DNA of 55,665 bases from a virus. Of this stretch, positions 7,028 through 13,645 are shown piece after piece (position 1 is the stretch's first letter; each line of letters starts with the position of its first letter). The position numbers and the translations under genes are program-made. The notes beneath the pieces were generated by a model. It was not told the DNA's origin and made no database searches. It worked only from the letters and a program-made list of their open reading frames with translations. Location of the stretch: positions 1-55,665 of IMG/VR virus record IMGVR_UViG_3300020156_000035, one strand, 5' to 3'.

Positions 7028-7200
7028 TGGTCACCTTTTGGCGGCGCGCCGTAAATCGCATCATAAAATCCGTCGTTACTTTCTTCCCATTTGCACTCTG
7101 GACAGTCGTAATACTCGCGTCCTTCGCTGTCCTCGTATAGTTCATCACATGGACGCTGGTGCTCCTCGCACCATTCAAACTCAAAATCATCGTTACCCAT
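7024..7200 (-). CDS. Small acidic zinc-ribbon protein
   Basis: A 58-residue acidic protein starting MGNDDFEFEWCEEHQ, with Cys/His pairs at C-x2-H and DCPECKW, a pattern of a single zinc ribbon. Ribosome site GGAGG lies upstream. It overlaps the next gene by four bases. Probably conserved in phages; function unknown. Confidence 0.65.
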   Translation of the reverse strand: MGNDDFEFEWCEEHQRPCDELYEDSEGREYYDCPECKWEESNDGFYDAIYGAPPKGDQ

Positions 7201-7288
7201 TCCCTATCCTCCTCGCCCTGTTGGGCCTGTTTTGGTTCGTCTAGCCCTCATCTATCATCTATCTATCGTATATATCCCGGTGATCTGC

Positions 7289-8023
7289 CTATTTTTGACC
7301 ACTCTTGACGAGAGTGGGGGAGCGGTAGCGCGTCCACTTCTCACGCACGGCACGCTTCCCCCGTTCCGTGAGGCAAACCATATTTCTTTTCTGGATACGA
7401 ATTGCCATCCCCTGCTCTACCAGATGCGTCTGAAAGTTTTTCAATTCGCCCTGGCTAAACAGCTTCTTTCCCGGGCGGTCGGGGTCTTCCACCCGCGCAA
7501 GGTCATCATAGGTCAGCGGAACCAAGTCACCGGTTGCCGCGTGTTGGTCCACCAGCCGCTTCAACTGGTCCAACTGCGAGGCCCGAACGACCATGTTGAA
7601 CATCGACACCCCGCCGCCGGTCCCGTTGATATGCACCTGCTGATCATTGGCAAAGGTCGGCATCAGCCCGCCGACGATGCGCCCCAGGCGGTCGCGCTTG
7701 ATCGGTTGCAGCTCGTCCGGGGTGGGCGGGACCAATGCCACCGGCTCCGCTTCCTCCACCGCCTCACCCCTCGGCAGGGTGGCGTTGAGCTGCGCCGTGC
7801 GCCACGCCCAGCGCGCGCCCTCGGATGCCATGTACAGCCACGCACCCACCACATAGCCAAACCCGCCGATGGTCCCGGCCGGGGCCAGGGCGTTTGCCAG
7901 CGGGTACGGGCTGTGCTCGAGCACGCCGGCAGCATACCCGCCCGCAAAGGCGAGCACCGTCCCGGCGGCTGGCAAAACCACGGGAACCCATACCGGTACT
8001 TTGTCGATTGCTACAAGTGCCAT
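7289..8023 (-). CDS. Membrane protein with C-terminal winged-helix-like domain
   Basis: A 244-residue protein. Two hydrophobic segments lie near residues 8-30 and 45-65. A linker with TPDELQPIKRDR follows, then a C-terminal region with helices and wing-like spacing (HLVEQGMAIRIQKRNMVCL) that resembles a DNA-binding winged helix. A double GGAGG motif precedes the ATG. Inference: a membrane-tethered DNA-binding or regulatory protein, perhaps linking phage DNA to the membrane. No family is assigned. Confidence 0.6.
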   Translation of the reverse strand: MALVAIDKVPVWVPVVLPAAGTVLAFAGGYAAGVLEHSPYPLANALAPAGTIGGFGYVVGAWLYMASEGARWAWRTAQLNATLPRGEAVEEAEPVALVPPTPDELQPIKRDRLGRIVGGLMPTFANDQQVHINGTGGGVSMFNMVVRASQLDQLKRLVDQHAATGDLVPLTYDDLARVEDPDRPGKKLFSQGELKNFQTHLVEQGMAIRIQKRNMVCLTERGKRAVREKWTRYRSPTLVKSGQK

Positions 8024-8047
8024 TCCTCCGCCTCCCTCCGTGCCGTG

Positions 8048-8302
8048 TTAGTTCACAAACGGCCCCTTTAGCCGCTGCTTGCTGATGCTCTGCTTCTGTT
8101 CCGCTGGCTGCTCAGGCCGTTCGATGTTGGTGTAAACTGTGACCGGCAAAAGCATCCCCATACCGACCATCCCAACGAGAAATCCGGTTTGCATATCGCC
8201 CATCCCGGAAATCGAGCCGCCGACCATCAAAATACCGGCAAGCATCAGCAGGATTGCAACAAGCGTCCAAACCAGCGCGGCAATAACGATAGCGTCTTTC
8301 AT
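8048..8302 (-). CDS. Small membrane protein, two transmembrane segments
   Basis: An 84-residue protein with hydrophobic segments at about residues 4-27 and 38-56 and a charged, glutamine-rich tail. AGGAGG precedes the ATG, and the start overlaps the stop of the HTH gene by four bases. Function unknown. Confidence 0.65.
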   Translation of the reverse strand: MKDAIVIAALVWTLVAILLMLAGILMVGGSISGMGDMQTGFLVGMVGMGMLLPVTVYTNIERPEQPAEQKQSISKQRLKGPFVN

Positions 8303-8490
8303 TTCCCCTCCTGCTCCCGTTCCTGGCGGACACGCTCAATATCATCGCGCAGGTAAAACGCCGTACTGCCCTTCTTCATGCGCTGGATATTGTAGGTTCC
8401 ATCCTTGACCCACTTACGCAGCAACCCCTCGCTTACGCCCAGGATTTGTACCGCTTCCACGGTGGTAATCCATTTCTCGAAGTCATCCAT
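8299..8490 (-). CDS. Excisionase/MerR-type HTH protein
   Basis: A 63-residue protein of the HTH_17/excisionase type: TTVEAVQILGVSEGLLRKWV is the helix-turn-helix and FYLRDDIERVRQ the end of the winged region. It is the first gene after the minus-strand promoter at 8535-8563 and heads the operon that runs to parA. Inference: autoregulator of that operon. Because no integrase is present, a role in excision is unlikely. Confidence 0.75.
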   Translation of the reverse strand: MDDFEKWITTVEAVQILGVSEGLLRKWVKDGTYNIQRMKKGSTAFYLRDDIERVRQEREQEGK

Positions 8491-8510
8491 GATGCAATCC
8501 CTCCGTTGTG

Positions 8511-8563
8511 TTACGTTCGTATGTTCGTAATATGATTGTACGGTATTGCACCACGCTTTTCAA
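8511..8563 (-). promoter_or_regulatory. Promoter of the par-side operon with downstream operator-like repeat
   Basis: On the minus strand: TTGAAA (8563-8558), 17 bases, TACAAT (8540-8535). Just past the expected start lies TTACGTTCGTATGTTCGTAA (8511-8530, plus strand), which has TTACG/CGTAA ends and two direct GTTCGTA copies. The position over the start site suits a repressor, possibly the HTH protein encoded next. Confidence 0.7.
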
Positions 8564-8582
8564 TCCCCCAAACATCGACAAA

Positions 8583-8614
8583 AATAGGGCGGGCGAAAAA
8601 TCACCCGCCCTATT
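8583..8614 (-). terminator. Rho-independent terminator of the upstream minus operon
   Basis: AATAGGGCGGG/CCCGCCCTATT (8583-8593/8604-8614) form an 11-pair stem, with a T-run on the minus strand after 8583. It begins three bases past the stop of the gene at 8617 and precedes the new promoter at 8563. A-rich flanks on both sides may make it two-way. Confidence 0.9.
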
Positions 8615-8616
8615 GT

Positions 8617-8766
8617 CTACCGCCTCAACCTGTCCGCGATCCACTCCGCCAGCCATTCGGCCAGCCCCGGCCCGCCCAGGTAGTACACCACCTGTTGCGT
8701 GATGATGGTCAGCCCCACGGCCCACACCACCACCTGCGCGGCAAGGGCGTACAGGTCACGGGGCAT
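8617..8766 (-). CDS. Small membrane protein
   Basis: A 49-residue protein (starts MPRDLYALAAQVV) with one hydrophobic stretch at about residues 6-30 and an amphipathic tail ending ADRLRR. It is the last gene before the terminator at 8583. Function unknown. Confidence 0.55.
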   Translation of the reverse strand: MPRDLYALAAQVVVWAVGLTIITQQVVYYLGGPGLAEWLAEWIADRLRR

Positions 8767-8769
8767 TGC

Positions 8770-8961
8770 CTACCATCCTTTGATCAGCCGGTAGATGACG
8801 GCGGCGCACAGCGGGACCAGCACAATCGCGGCGAGGACCACACCGACCAGCTTACCGATCCACAGCTGCGCCTGGTCAGGCGCGTGCAGGCCGATGGCAA
8901 AGCACAACCACACGCCCAGGATAAACAACGCCCCGCCGATGCCGATACCTAACCGCTTCAT
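8770..8961 (-). CDS. Small membrane protein, two transmembrane segments
   Basis: A 63-residue protein with hydrophobic segments at about 6-25 and 37-59 and an arginine/lysine C terminus (YRLIKGW). Its start overlaps the preceding gene by four bases (ATGA). One of a run of small membrane proteins between 7.3 and 10.6 kb. Function unknown. Confidence 0.6.
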   Translation of the reverse strand: MKRLGIGIGGALFILGVWLCFAIGLHAPDQAQLWIGKLVGVVLAAIVLVPLCAAVIYRLIKGW

Positions 8962-9389
8962 CGTTTCCCCCGTTCCACGTACTCGCTTTGGCGCTGCCAG
9001 TTGTGATCGTTGAGCCGCACCCACTCGCCGCCCTCGGGCAGTCCGGGCACTTCGCGGCTCTCGCCGGGCAGGTACACCGAGACTTTGGTGTCGGGCGTGA
9101 CCGGCAGTGACCAGGTATCCCGGCGCGCGTCGATCTGCGCCTGTTCGTGGGCGTGGTGGCGTTCGGTCGCGTTTTCCCGCTGCTGCTCTACCCACCTATC
9201 GTTCTCGTGCATCCCCAATTGGCGCTGCCCCTGTCCGGTGCTGTAGCCGGTCGAGCAGGAACCCTCGGGGCAAGGGTCGTGCTGGATATTGGGGCGCTGG
9301 TAGGTCTGCCGCCCGTCGGGGCGGTTGATCGCCCGCACCAGGGGGACGAGGACAATCAAGGCAATAACACCAATGACGGCGTATTCCAT
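8958..9389 (-). CDS. Single-pass membrane protein with soluble tail
   Basis: A 143-residue protein. The ATG at 9389 is chosen because it overlaps the upstream stop (TGATG) and places a hydrophobic segment at residues 3-22 (MEYAVIGVIALIVLVPLV). The rest is hydrophilic, glutamine-rich and helical, with a C-terminal WVRLNDHNWQRQ. Inference: anchored in the inner membrane with a cytoplasmic or external helical domain. Function unknown. Confidence 0.6.
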   Translation of the reverse strand: MEYAVIGVIALIVLVPLVRAINRPDGRQTYQRPNIQHDPCPEGSCSTGYSTGQGQRQLGMHENDRWVEQQRENATERHHAHEQAQIDARRDTWSLPVTPDTKVSVYLPGESREVPGLPEGGEWVRLNDHNWQRQSEYVERGKR

Positions 9390-9589
9390 CACCGGCCCCC
9401 TTTCTGTCTGCGCGGTGCGACCGTCACCCATTCACCGTCAATCAGTACGGCGGTCCCGCTGGCTTCCGCCTCCTCGGGCCGGCTTGCCAGTTCCACCTCG
9501 GCCCGCGTCAGGTTGGCGTATTCGTCTGGGTGGATGGTCACAGATACCCGGCCATCGTTCAACTGCTTCGGTTGGCGCGTCGGGTTCAT
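9389..9589 (-). CDS. Small hypothetical protein
   Basis: A 66-residue hydrophilic protein starting MNPTRQPKQLNDGRVSVTIH; the VSVTIHPDEYANL segment hints at a short beta strand followed by a helix, as in ribbon-helix-helix proteins. Its start overlaps the upstream stop and its stop overlaps the next start. Function unknown. Confidence 0.55.
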   Translation of the reverse strand: MNPTRQPKQLNDGRVSVTIHPDEYANLTRAEVELASRPEEAEASGTAVLIDGEWVTVAPRRQKGGR

Positions 9590-9720
9590 TGCTCACCGTC
9601 CTTCATTCGCTCAACCAACGGGGCTTCAACGTGCCGACTGTGACCCCACAGGCCAAACAGGACGGCTGCGGGCAGCAATACAACTGCGCAGCGAAGACAC
9701 AGAAGAGCTTCGGCGCTCAT
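9586..9720 (-). CDS. Small membrane protein
   Basis: A 44-residue protein (MSAEALLCLRCAVVLLPAAV) with one hydrophobic segment and a charged tail. The ATG at 9720 overlaps the stop of the next gene upstream by four bases; a longer in-frame version would overlap that gene fully and is less likely. Function unknown. Confidence 0.5.
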   Translation of the reverse strand: MSAEALLCLRCAVVLLPAAVLFGLWGHSRHVEAPLVERMKDGEQ

Positions 9721-9842
9721 TGCTGCCCCCGTTCGCGCCGTTCTTCCTCCTGGCTGATCTGGCTGGACAGGACACATGGTGCGACCGCAAGCACGGCGAA
9801 CACCACACCAACGATTGTCAAAATAGCCCATACAGGCAACAT
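9717..9842 (-). CDS. Small membrane protein
   Basis: A 41-residue protein with one hydrophobic segment (LPVWAILTIVGVVFAVLAV) and a charged tail ending EEERRERGQQ. GAGGGG lies just before the ATG. It is coupled to the following gene by ATGA overlap. Function unknown. Confidence 0.55.
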   Translation of the reverse strand: MLPVWAILTIVGVVFAVLAVAPCVLSSQISQEEERRERGQQ

Positions 9843-9873
9843 ATCCCCTCAACTTTCGTGTTACAATTCGTGT

Positions 9874-9927
9874 TGATCCCCTCTCTTACCTGCTCGCCCT
9901 TCAAGCTGTGCTGGTGAAAGGGGATCA
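9874..9927 (-). other. Stem-loop between small membrane-protein genes
   Basis: TGATCCCCT (9874-9882) and AGGGGATCA (9919-9927) can pair over nine bases around a 36-base loop in the gap before the gene that starts at 9842. There is no T-run. It may tune expression of the downstream genes; it could also be chance. Confidence 0.35.
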
Positions 9928-9931
9928 TTTG

Positions 9932-10195
9932 TTATCCGATAGTGCGCCTAATCGCGCCTTGCTGCTCTTGCCACCATGCCGGTAGTCGCTCTGGCTGTAC
10001 TGGCTCCGGCTGTGCCGGTTGGATCATCGGCCCCGGTTGGGGCTGCACCTGCTGCTGCTGGCTCCCGCCTCCGCCCGGTAAACTATCCGGCAGTGTTCCC
10101 GTTGTCGCTCCGATCAGCAGCCCAATCAAAATCGCTATCGGGATGCCAAACAGGAGCAGCAGCGTTATATCTGGTCCGCCGTTCCGTGTGTTTAT
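9932..10195 (-). CDS. Membrane protein with Pro/Gln-rich tail, probable non-standard start
   Basis: The frame encodes a hydrophobic segment (LLLLFGIPIAILIGLLIG) followed by a Pro/Gln-rich tail. The only usual start codon in frame is a TTG at 10129, which would cut the membrane segment. A strong AGGAGG at 10205-10210 sits just upstream of two in-frame ATA codons (10201 and 10195) and no ATG/GTG. I give 10195 (87 residues) as the likely start. A sequencing error or a start at 10129 are alternatives. Function unknown. Confidence 0.45.
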   Translation of the reverse strand: MNTRNGGPDITLLLLFGIPIAILIGLLIGATTGTLPDSLPGGGGSQQQQVQPQPGPMIQPAQPEPVQPERLPAWWQEQQGAIRRTIG

Positions 10196-10237
10196 TGCTA
10201 TTCGCCTCCTTCCTGGGATTGGTTGGTTTCATCCATT

Positions 10238-10573
10238 TCATCCCGCTGCTGCAATGCTGATGAGATAGACCGCGCCCAGGCACAGAACGGCAAGCGCCAG
10301 CGTGGACACGATCAGCCAGAATTGAAACTTTAGATCAGCCCGCCGTTCCGCTACCGTCATCACCCTAGCAATGTCGATTTGCCATTCGATGCCCCGTGCC
10401 ATGTGATAGCGCGACATTTCCGTGATGTCGTTCCAGCACGCCTCGCGGCTCATGTAGTGCTTGGCCTTTTTGCGGTCTTCCGTGTAGGTGCTGCCGCTGG
10501 TCAGCCAAAACCGCGCTTTGCCGTCGCGGTAGCCGACAACGATTAGTCGCAACCCGTCATCCTGATTGTTCAC
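10238..10573 (-). CDS. Tail-anchored hypothetical protein
   Basis: A 111-residue protein starting at GTG, which overlaps the upstream stop and follows GGGAGG. The N-terminal ~80 residues are soluble (LRLIVVGYRDGKARFWLTSG), and a single hydrophobic segment lies at residues ~83-106. Inference: anchored by its C terminus. Function unknown. Confidence 0.6.
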   Translation of the reverse strand: MNNQDDGLRLIVVGYRDGKARFWLTSGSTYTEDRKKAKHYMSREACWNDITEMSRYHMARGIEWQIDIARVMTVAERRADLKFQFWLIVSTLALAVLCLGAVYLISIAAAG

Positions 10574-10875
10574 GCCTCACCTCCCTTCGTCAATTCCTTC
10601 GCCTTCACCACCGGGCAAAAGTCGTATGTGAACCCGTCACCGTGCTTACAGTCCATCGAGTGTGTGACGTGGTAGATGACCTCGCTCAACGCCGCCCGCA
10701 GCTCGTCCCGCTCGGCTTGCAGGCTGTCACGTTCTGCCATTACCTTTCGCAGTTCCCGCGCCAAACTGCGTACACCATGCGCGTGGTACAGTGCGGTATA
10801 GCGCGGCTTCGTGCCGGTGATTTCCAATTCCGCTTCATCAATAGCGATTTGTAAATCCTTATCAATTCCGCTCAT
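10570..10875 (-). CDS. Hypothetical protein with coiled coil
   Basis: A 101-residue protein. Residues ~38-65 (RKVMAERDSLQAERDELRAA) form a clear coiled coil, followed by a Cys/His-containing end (DCKHGDGFTYDFCP). It is overlapped by four bases with both neighbours, so all are translated as one unit. Such proteins are common in phage early regions; function unknown. Confidence 0.6.
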   Translation of the reverse strand: MSGIDKDLQIAIDEAELEITGTKPRYTALYHAHGVRSLARELRKVMAERDSLQAERDELRAALSEVIYHVTHSMDCKHGDGFTYDFCPVVKAKELTKGGEA

Positions 10876-11093
10876 CCCTCCCCTCCCTCCTGCCGCTGGG
10901 CGGCTTTGCGCCCCGGCTTGCGTTCGCGGCCCAACCGCTCCACGTCCTCGCGGTTGTACAGCCGCGCCCGTTCGCCGCCCAACGTTCTGACAATCCCGGC
11001 CTGACCCCAGGCCCGCACCGTGCTTTCGGCGCGGTTGGCAACTTCTGCGGCCTTCGCAATCGGCAACCAGCGTTCGCGCTCATCCTCGGTCAT
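10872..11093 (-). CDS. MerR/excisionase-like HTH protein
   Basis: A 73-residue protein: LPIAKAAEVANRAESTVRAW is a helix-turn-helix of the MerR type, and GGERARLYNREDVERL matches the wing. The tail is lysine/arginine-rich. It lies two genes from the dyad-controlled promoter at 11391-11439. Inference: a local DNA-binding regulator. Confidence 0.65.
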   Translation of the reverse strand: MTEDERERWLPIAKAAEVANRAESTVRAWGQAGIVRTLGGERARLYNREDVERLGRERKPGRKAAQRQEGGEG

Positions 11094-11371
11094 GGCTGTT
11101 CGCCCTTTGCTTTGGTAATCGCAACGCGGGCGATTTCTGCCATTTGCTGCCCTTTGCCGAACTGCCCGCCCAGGCGATAGATTTCCTCTAACGCCGCCAA
11201 TAAATCCGGCGCAGCGGCGATCAAAAGAGCATCGGCTTCACGGTTGTCATTGTTTTCGTCAAGCGTGCAGATGTCAACGGGTGGCTTCTCGCCCGAATTG
11301 TTGTTGGCAATCGCGGGGATTTTATGTTTCCCGATGCGCCATATGTTCCATGGTCCCGGTGTGTGTATCAT
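11090..11371 (-). CDS. Conserved phage protein (HTPGPW/AAAPDLL type)
   Basis: A 93-residue protein with the pattern HTPGPWNI near the start and ADALLIAAAPDLLAALEE in the middle. This pattern is frequent in small phage early proteins of unknown function. GGAGG precedes the ATG at 11371, which lies about 20 bases inside the transcript from the promoter at 11412-11439. Confidence 0.7.
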   Translation of the reverse strand: MIHTPGPWNIWRIGKHKIPAIANNNSGEKPPVDICTLDENNDNREADALLIAAAPDLLAALEEIYRLGGQFGKGQQMAEIARVAITKAKGEQP

Positions 11372-11390
11372 GTTCCCTCCACATAATATA

Positions 11391-11439
11391 GCGTTATCGC
11401 TTACATATACAATTATAGCGATAACGCGCACAAATACAA
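11391..11439 (-). promoter_or_regulatory. Promoter flanked by an 11-bp inverted repeat operator
   Basis: On the minus strand: TTGTAT (11439-11434), 16 bases, TATAAT (11417-11412). GCGTTATCGCT (11391-11401) and AGCGATAACGC (11417-11427) form a perfect 11-base inverted repeat with a 15-base gap; one arm lies in the -35/-10 spacer and the other over the start site. This is a classical repressor layout. The repressor is not identified; the HTH proteins at 10872 and 22242 are candidates. Confidence 0.8.
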
Positions 11440-11470
11440 CCCCCCAATTCCCCGAAACCGGGATGAATTT

Positions 11471-11497
11471 CCGCCCTGCTGCCGGTGAGCAGGGCGG
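11471..11497. other. Stable intergenic hairpin
   Basis: CCGCCCTGCT/AGCAGGGCGG (10 pairs, 7-base loop) lies after the stop of the gene at 11525 (minus strand) and before the promoter at 11439. No T-run follows on either strand, so it is not a standard terminator; it may protect the 3' end of the upstream message. Confidence 0.5.
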
Positions 11498-11524
11498 GGT
11501 CAATGTCACAGGTTGCCACCCGCA

Positions 11525-11836
11525 TCAAATTTGAAAATCATAGGGATCAGCAATCCATCCGGCTACATCCGCCCGATGGTGCCATTTCACCCAATACCCA
11601 GGAATGCTCCCATACGAGAAGTGTTCAATAAATTCATCCCTTGCCATTTCGCGGGTTTTCCCATCTCTCGGTAATTTGCAGGGCGGGTTGGCTTCCATGA
11701 TGGTTATATGCGTGTCCGTCACTTTCAGCACAACCACATAGTACGAATACATTTCGTGAAACATATCCCCGACCGTTGGGTTTTTCATCGCTAGATCGGT
11801 TGGATCATTTTTGTCTAAGTTCTTGAAGTCGATCAT
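11525..11836 (-). CDS. Hypothetical protein
   Basis: A 103-residue protein. The ATG at 11836 follows GGAGGGG and overlaps the stop of the RusA-like gene. Segments such as VGDMFHEMYSYYVVVLKVTD and the C-terminal WIADPYDF suggest a small beta-rich fold. Function unknown. Confidence 0.6.
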   Translation of the reverse strand: MIDFKNLDKNDPTDLAMKNPTVGDMFHEMYSYYVVVLKVTDTHITIMEANPPCKLPRDGKTREMARDEFIEHFSYGSIPGYWVKWHHRADVAGWIADPYDFQI

Positions 11837-12432
11837 TTCCCCTCCATCGGTTGAATTGTCACGGTCACCTTGCCGCCCTTGACCACCTCGCCCCATTCCA
11901 GCACCACGCGGCGGATCTGGCTGTCGTCAATGCCAAGGGCGCGGCAGATGCCATCCTGTTTCGGCTTGCACGAGCTGTACAGGTTGTCCAAATCTCTATG
12001 CCGTTTGTCTGGCGGGCGGAACGTGACAACGGCCTGATAGGGCGGCTCCGCGTTGAAGCTGGCACAAAGCTGGCGGACTTTCTCGAAAGCGTCATCCCGA
12101 GCCTTTTCTTTTGGGGATAGCTTCGCCGCCCAACACACACGACTGTTTGGGGATAATCGCTTGTCAGGCCAATCCAACTCGACCGCGATTATCCCCCCTT
12201 CGCTCTGCGCCTTGCTCGTTCCCCCCGGTACTTTCGCAGAACTACCGGTATTTCGTGTCGGTCTTCGCTGCATGATTACCTCTATCGCGTTGCTAATATC
12301 CCGGTCCAGTAATTCGCTAATCAGCGGGTCGGGCGGCTCAACCGCTTCCAGGATCGCCCGCGCGCGGGGCAAGTCAATCTCGCCGCGCTCAAACATCGCG
12401 TGTAGTTCGGCCTGTGCGTCTGCTCTGTCCAT
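11833..12432 (-). CDS. rusA: RusA-like Holliday junction resolvase
   Basis: A 199-residue protein; RusA proteins are usually about 120 residues, so the first ~80 residues (with LPRARAILEAVEPPD) are an extension. The C-terminal part has the family's acidic signature: KRHRDLDNLYSS, then a conserved K-x-x-D and IDDSQIRR. These supply the metal-binding aspartates. RusA cuts four-way junctions made in recombination and replication. It sits in the replication arm with the Sak4-like ATPase and helicase. Confidence 0.8.
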   Translation of the reverse strand: MDRADAQAELHAMFERGEIDLPRARAILEAVEPPDPLISELLDRDISNAIEVIMQRRPTRNTGSSAKVPGGTSKAQSEGGIIAVELDWPDKRLSPNSRVCWAAKLSPKEKARDDAFEKVRQLCASFNAEPPYQAVVTFRPPDKRHRDLDNLYSSCKPKQDGICRALGIDDSQIRRVVLEWGEVVKGGKVTVTIQPMEGK

Positions 12433-12460
12433 GCTGCCCCCATGCCGGCGGGTGGTCCGC

Positions 12461-12820
12461 CTAAATCATCGCCGGTGTGTATACCGCCTGTTTTGGTTTG
12501 CGCTTGCGCAGGTGGTAGGGCTTGCGCAGCGCCTTGCGAATTTCGCGCTCCTCCATCTGGTACAGCACCAGTTGCGCGTCCTCGTCGGCCATGTGCTGAC
12601 ACTCGCGGATAAAACGCTCCTCGTTGGTCGGGGCGGGGATTTCAAACGGGGCTTTGCCCTGCCACATAAACGCCCAGTTGGGGCAGGTGAGCTGGTGGTT
12701 GTGCAGGCGCACGAGTAGCCGCTGCACCAGATAGAGTTCGTAGCGCCGTTTGCATTGGAAGGCGAGCCGCAGTTGGCGGTCAAGCCGCCGGCAGGTTGCG
12801 CAGTCGTGTTTCTGTCTCAT
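12461..12820 (-). CDS. Basic hypothetical protein with Cys pair
   Basis: A 119-residue, strongly basic and helical protein. An N-terminal CATCRRLDRQ pair may bind metal, and the C terminus is lysine/arginine-rich (LRKRKPKQ). Inference: nucleic-acid binding. It lies between the zinc-finger protein and the resolvase. No family recognised. Confidence 0.55.
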   Translation of the reverse strand: MRQKHDCATCRRLDRQLRLAFQCKRRYELYLVQRLLVRLHNHQLTCPNWAFMWQGKAPFEIPAPTNEERFIRECQHMADEDAQLVLYQMEEREIRKALRKPYHLRKRKPKQAVYTPAMI

Positions 12821-12874
12821 CGTTTACCTCGCTAGAAATGTCAACCGCCCCGGTGAGGGGGCGGCTGGTGGTGG

Positions 12875-13213
12875 TTATGCGGTTGGTTTTTCGATATATG
12901 TCTTTCCGAACTTGAACGTACCTTTGACGGTTCGCTTTTGCCAGAATGGGCAGCCGTGTTGCAGGTGGCGATCATCGCCGTTTACACGATCCTTTTGGAT
13001 CTCGCAAGCTGCCATGTATCCCCAATTGCATTGATCTTGCCCGTCCTCCAACCAGTGATGATCCCAGTATTCCGCTTTCAAATGTCCGCAGGTGGCGCAA
13101 GCTCTGGCGCTCTCGCTGTAGAAACACTGTTCCTCATGCTTCTTTGCGGCTGTAATGCTGGCGTATGCCTTACCGCAGTGATCACAGGCGTGGCGCGTTA
13201 CCTTGTGTGGCAT
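12875..13213 (-). CDS. C2H2 zinc-finger-like protein
   Basis: A 112-residue protein. ATG at 13213 after GAGGGAGG. Residues ~8-35 read ACDHCGKAYASITAAKKHEE, a C2H2-type finger, and further Cys pairs follow (ACATCGHLK, QHGCPFW). Likely a small nucleic-acid-binding protein. A CCGCCCC/GGGGCGG hairpin (12845-12864) follows the gene on the minus strand. Confidence 0.65.
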   Translation of the reverse strand: MPHKVTRHACDHCGKAYASITAAKKHEEQCFYSESARACATCGHLKAEYWDHHWLEDGQDQCNWGYMAACEIQKDRVNGDDRHLQHGCPFWQKRTVKGTFKFGKTYIEKPTA

Positions 13214-13240
13214 CTCGTTATCCTCCCTCACCCTCGCGGG

Positions 13241-13645
13241 TTAGTCTTTCGCCGGTATGATTTCATCGTTTTTCAGCAGTTTGCTGTAGCGCACCCATGA
13301 CGGTATCGCCACGTTATATAGTTCGTTTCGCACTTCCGCCCCGGTCACCAGTGGTTCTATCGGGCGCTTGCCCTCCCACAGTTCCCGGTGCGCCTTGGCG
13401 AACTGCGTTACCCCCTCGTAATCGCAGTAGCCAACCACATACATACCCGCCGCATCGGGATAAGCGATTATGCGCGGCTCTCCAACCGTGTAGTCTTTGG
13501 CGTGCATCAGGACATCGTTCGGCCACATATCCGGCGGGTAGTAAATCCAGTAGTTTTTGAGCGCCCTAACGTCTGGTTTGGCCGTTGTAGGTGCGGGCCT
13601 TGCCGTTGCTGCTGGCGTAGCTTGGCGGTTTGCGGGTATTGCCAT
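13241..13645 (-). CDS. Hypothetical protein overlapping dnaB
   Basis: A 134-residue protein whose first ~27 codons overlap the 3' end of the helicase gene in another frame. ATGs at 13654, 13651 and 13645 are all possible; AAGG lies just upstream. The middle (LKNYWIYYPPDMWPNDVLMH) and C terminus look like a folded domain. Overlap implies coupling to dnaB. Function unknown. Confidence 0.55.
   Translation of the reverse strand: MAIPANRQATPAATARPAPTTAKPDVRALKNYWIYYPPDMWPNDVLMHAKDYTVGEPRIIAYPDAAGMYVVGYCDYEGVTQFAKAHRELWEGKRPIEPLVTGAEVRNELYNVAIPSWVRYSKLLKNDEIIPAKD

Noticed and set aside
6199-7140. Plus-strand frame of 313 codons opposite parA
   Set aside because: Shadow of parA and the zinc-ribbon genes; no ribosome site.
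12845-12864. Hairpin CCGCCCC/GGGGCGG as a terminator
   Set aside because: The stem is good but no T-run follows on either strand, so it is mentioned only with the neighbouring gene.
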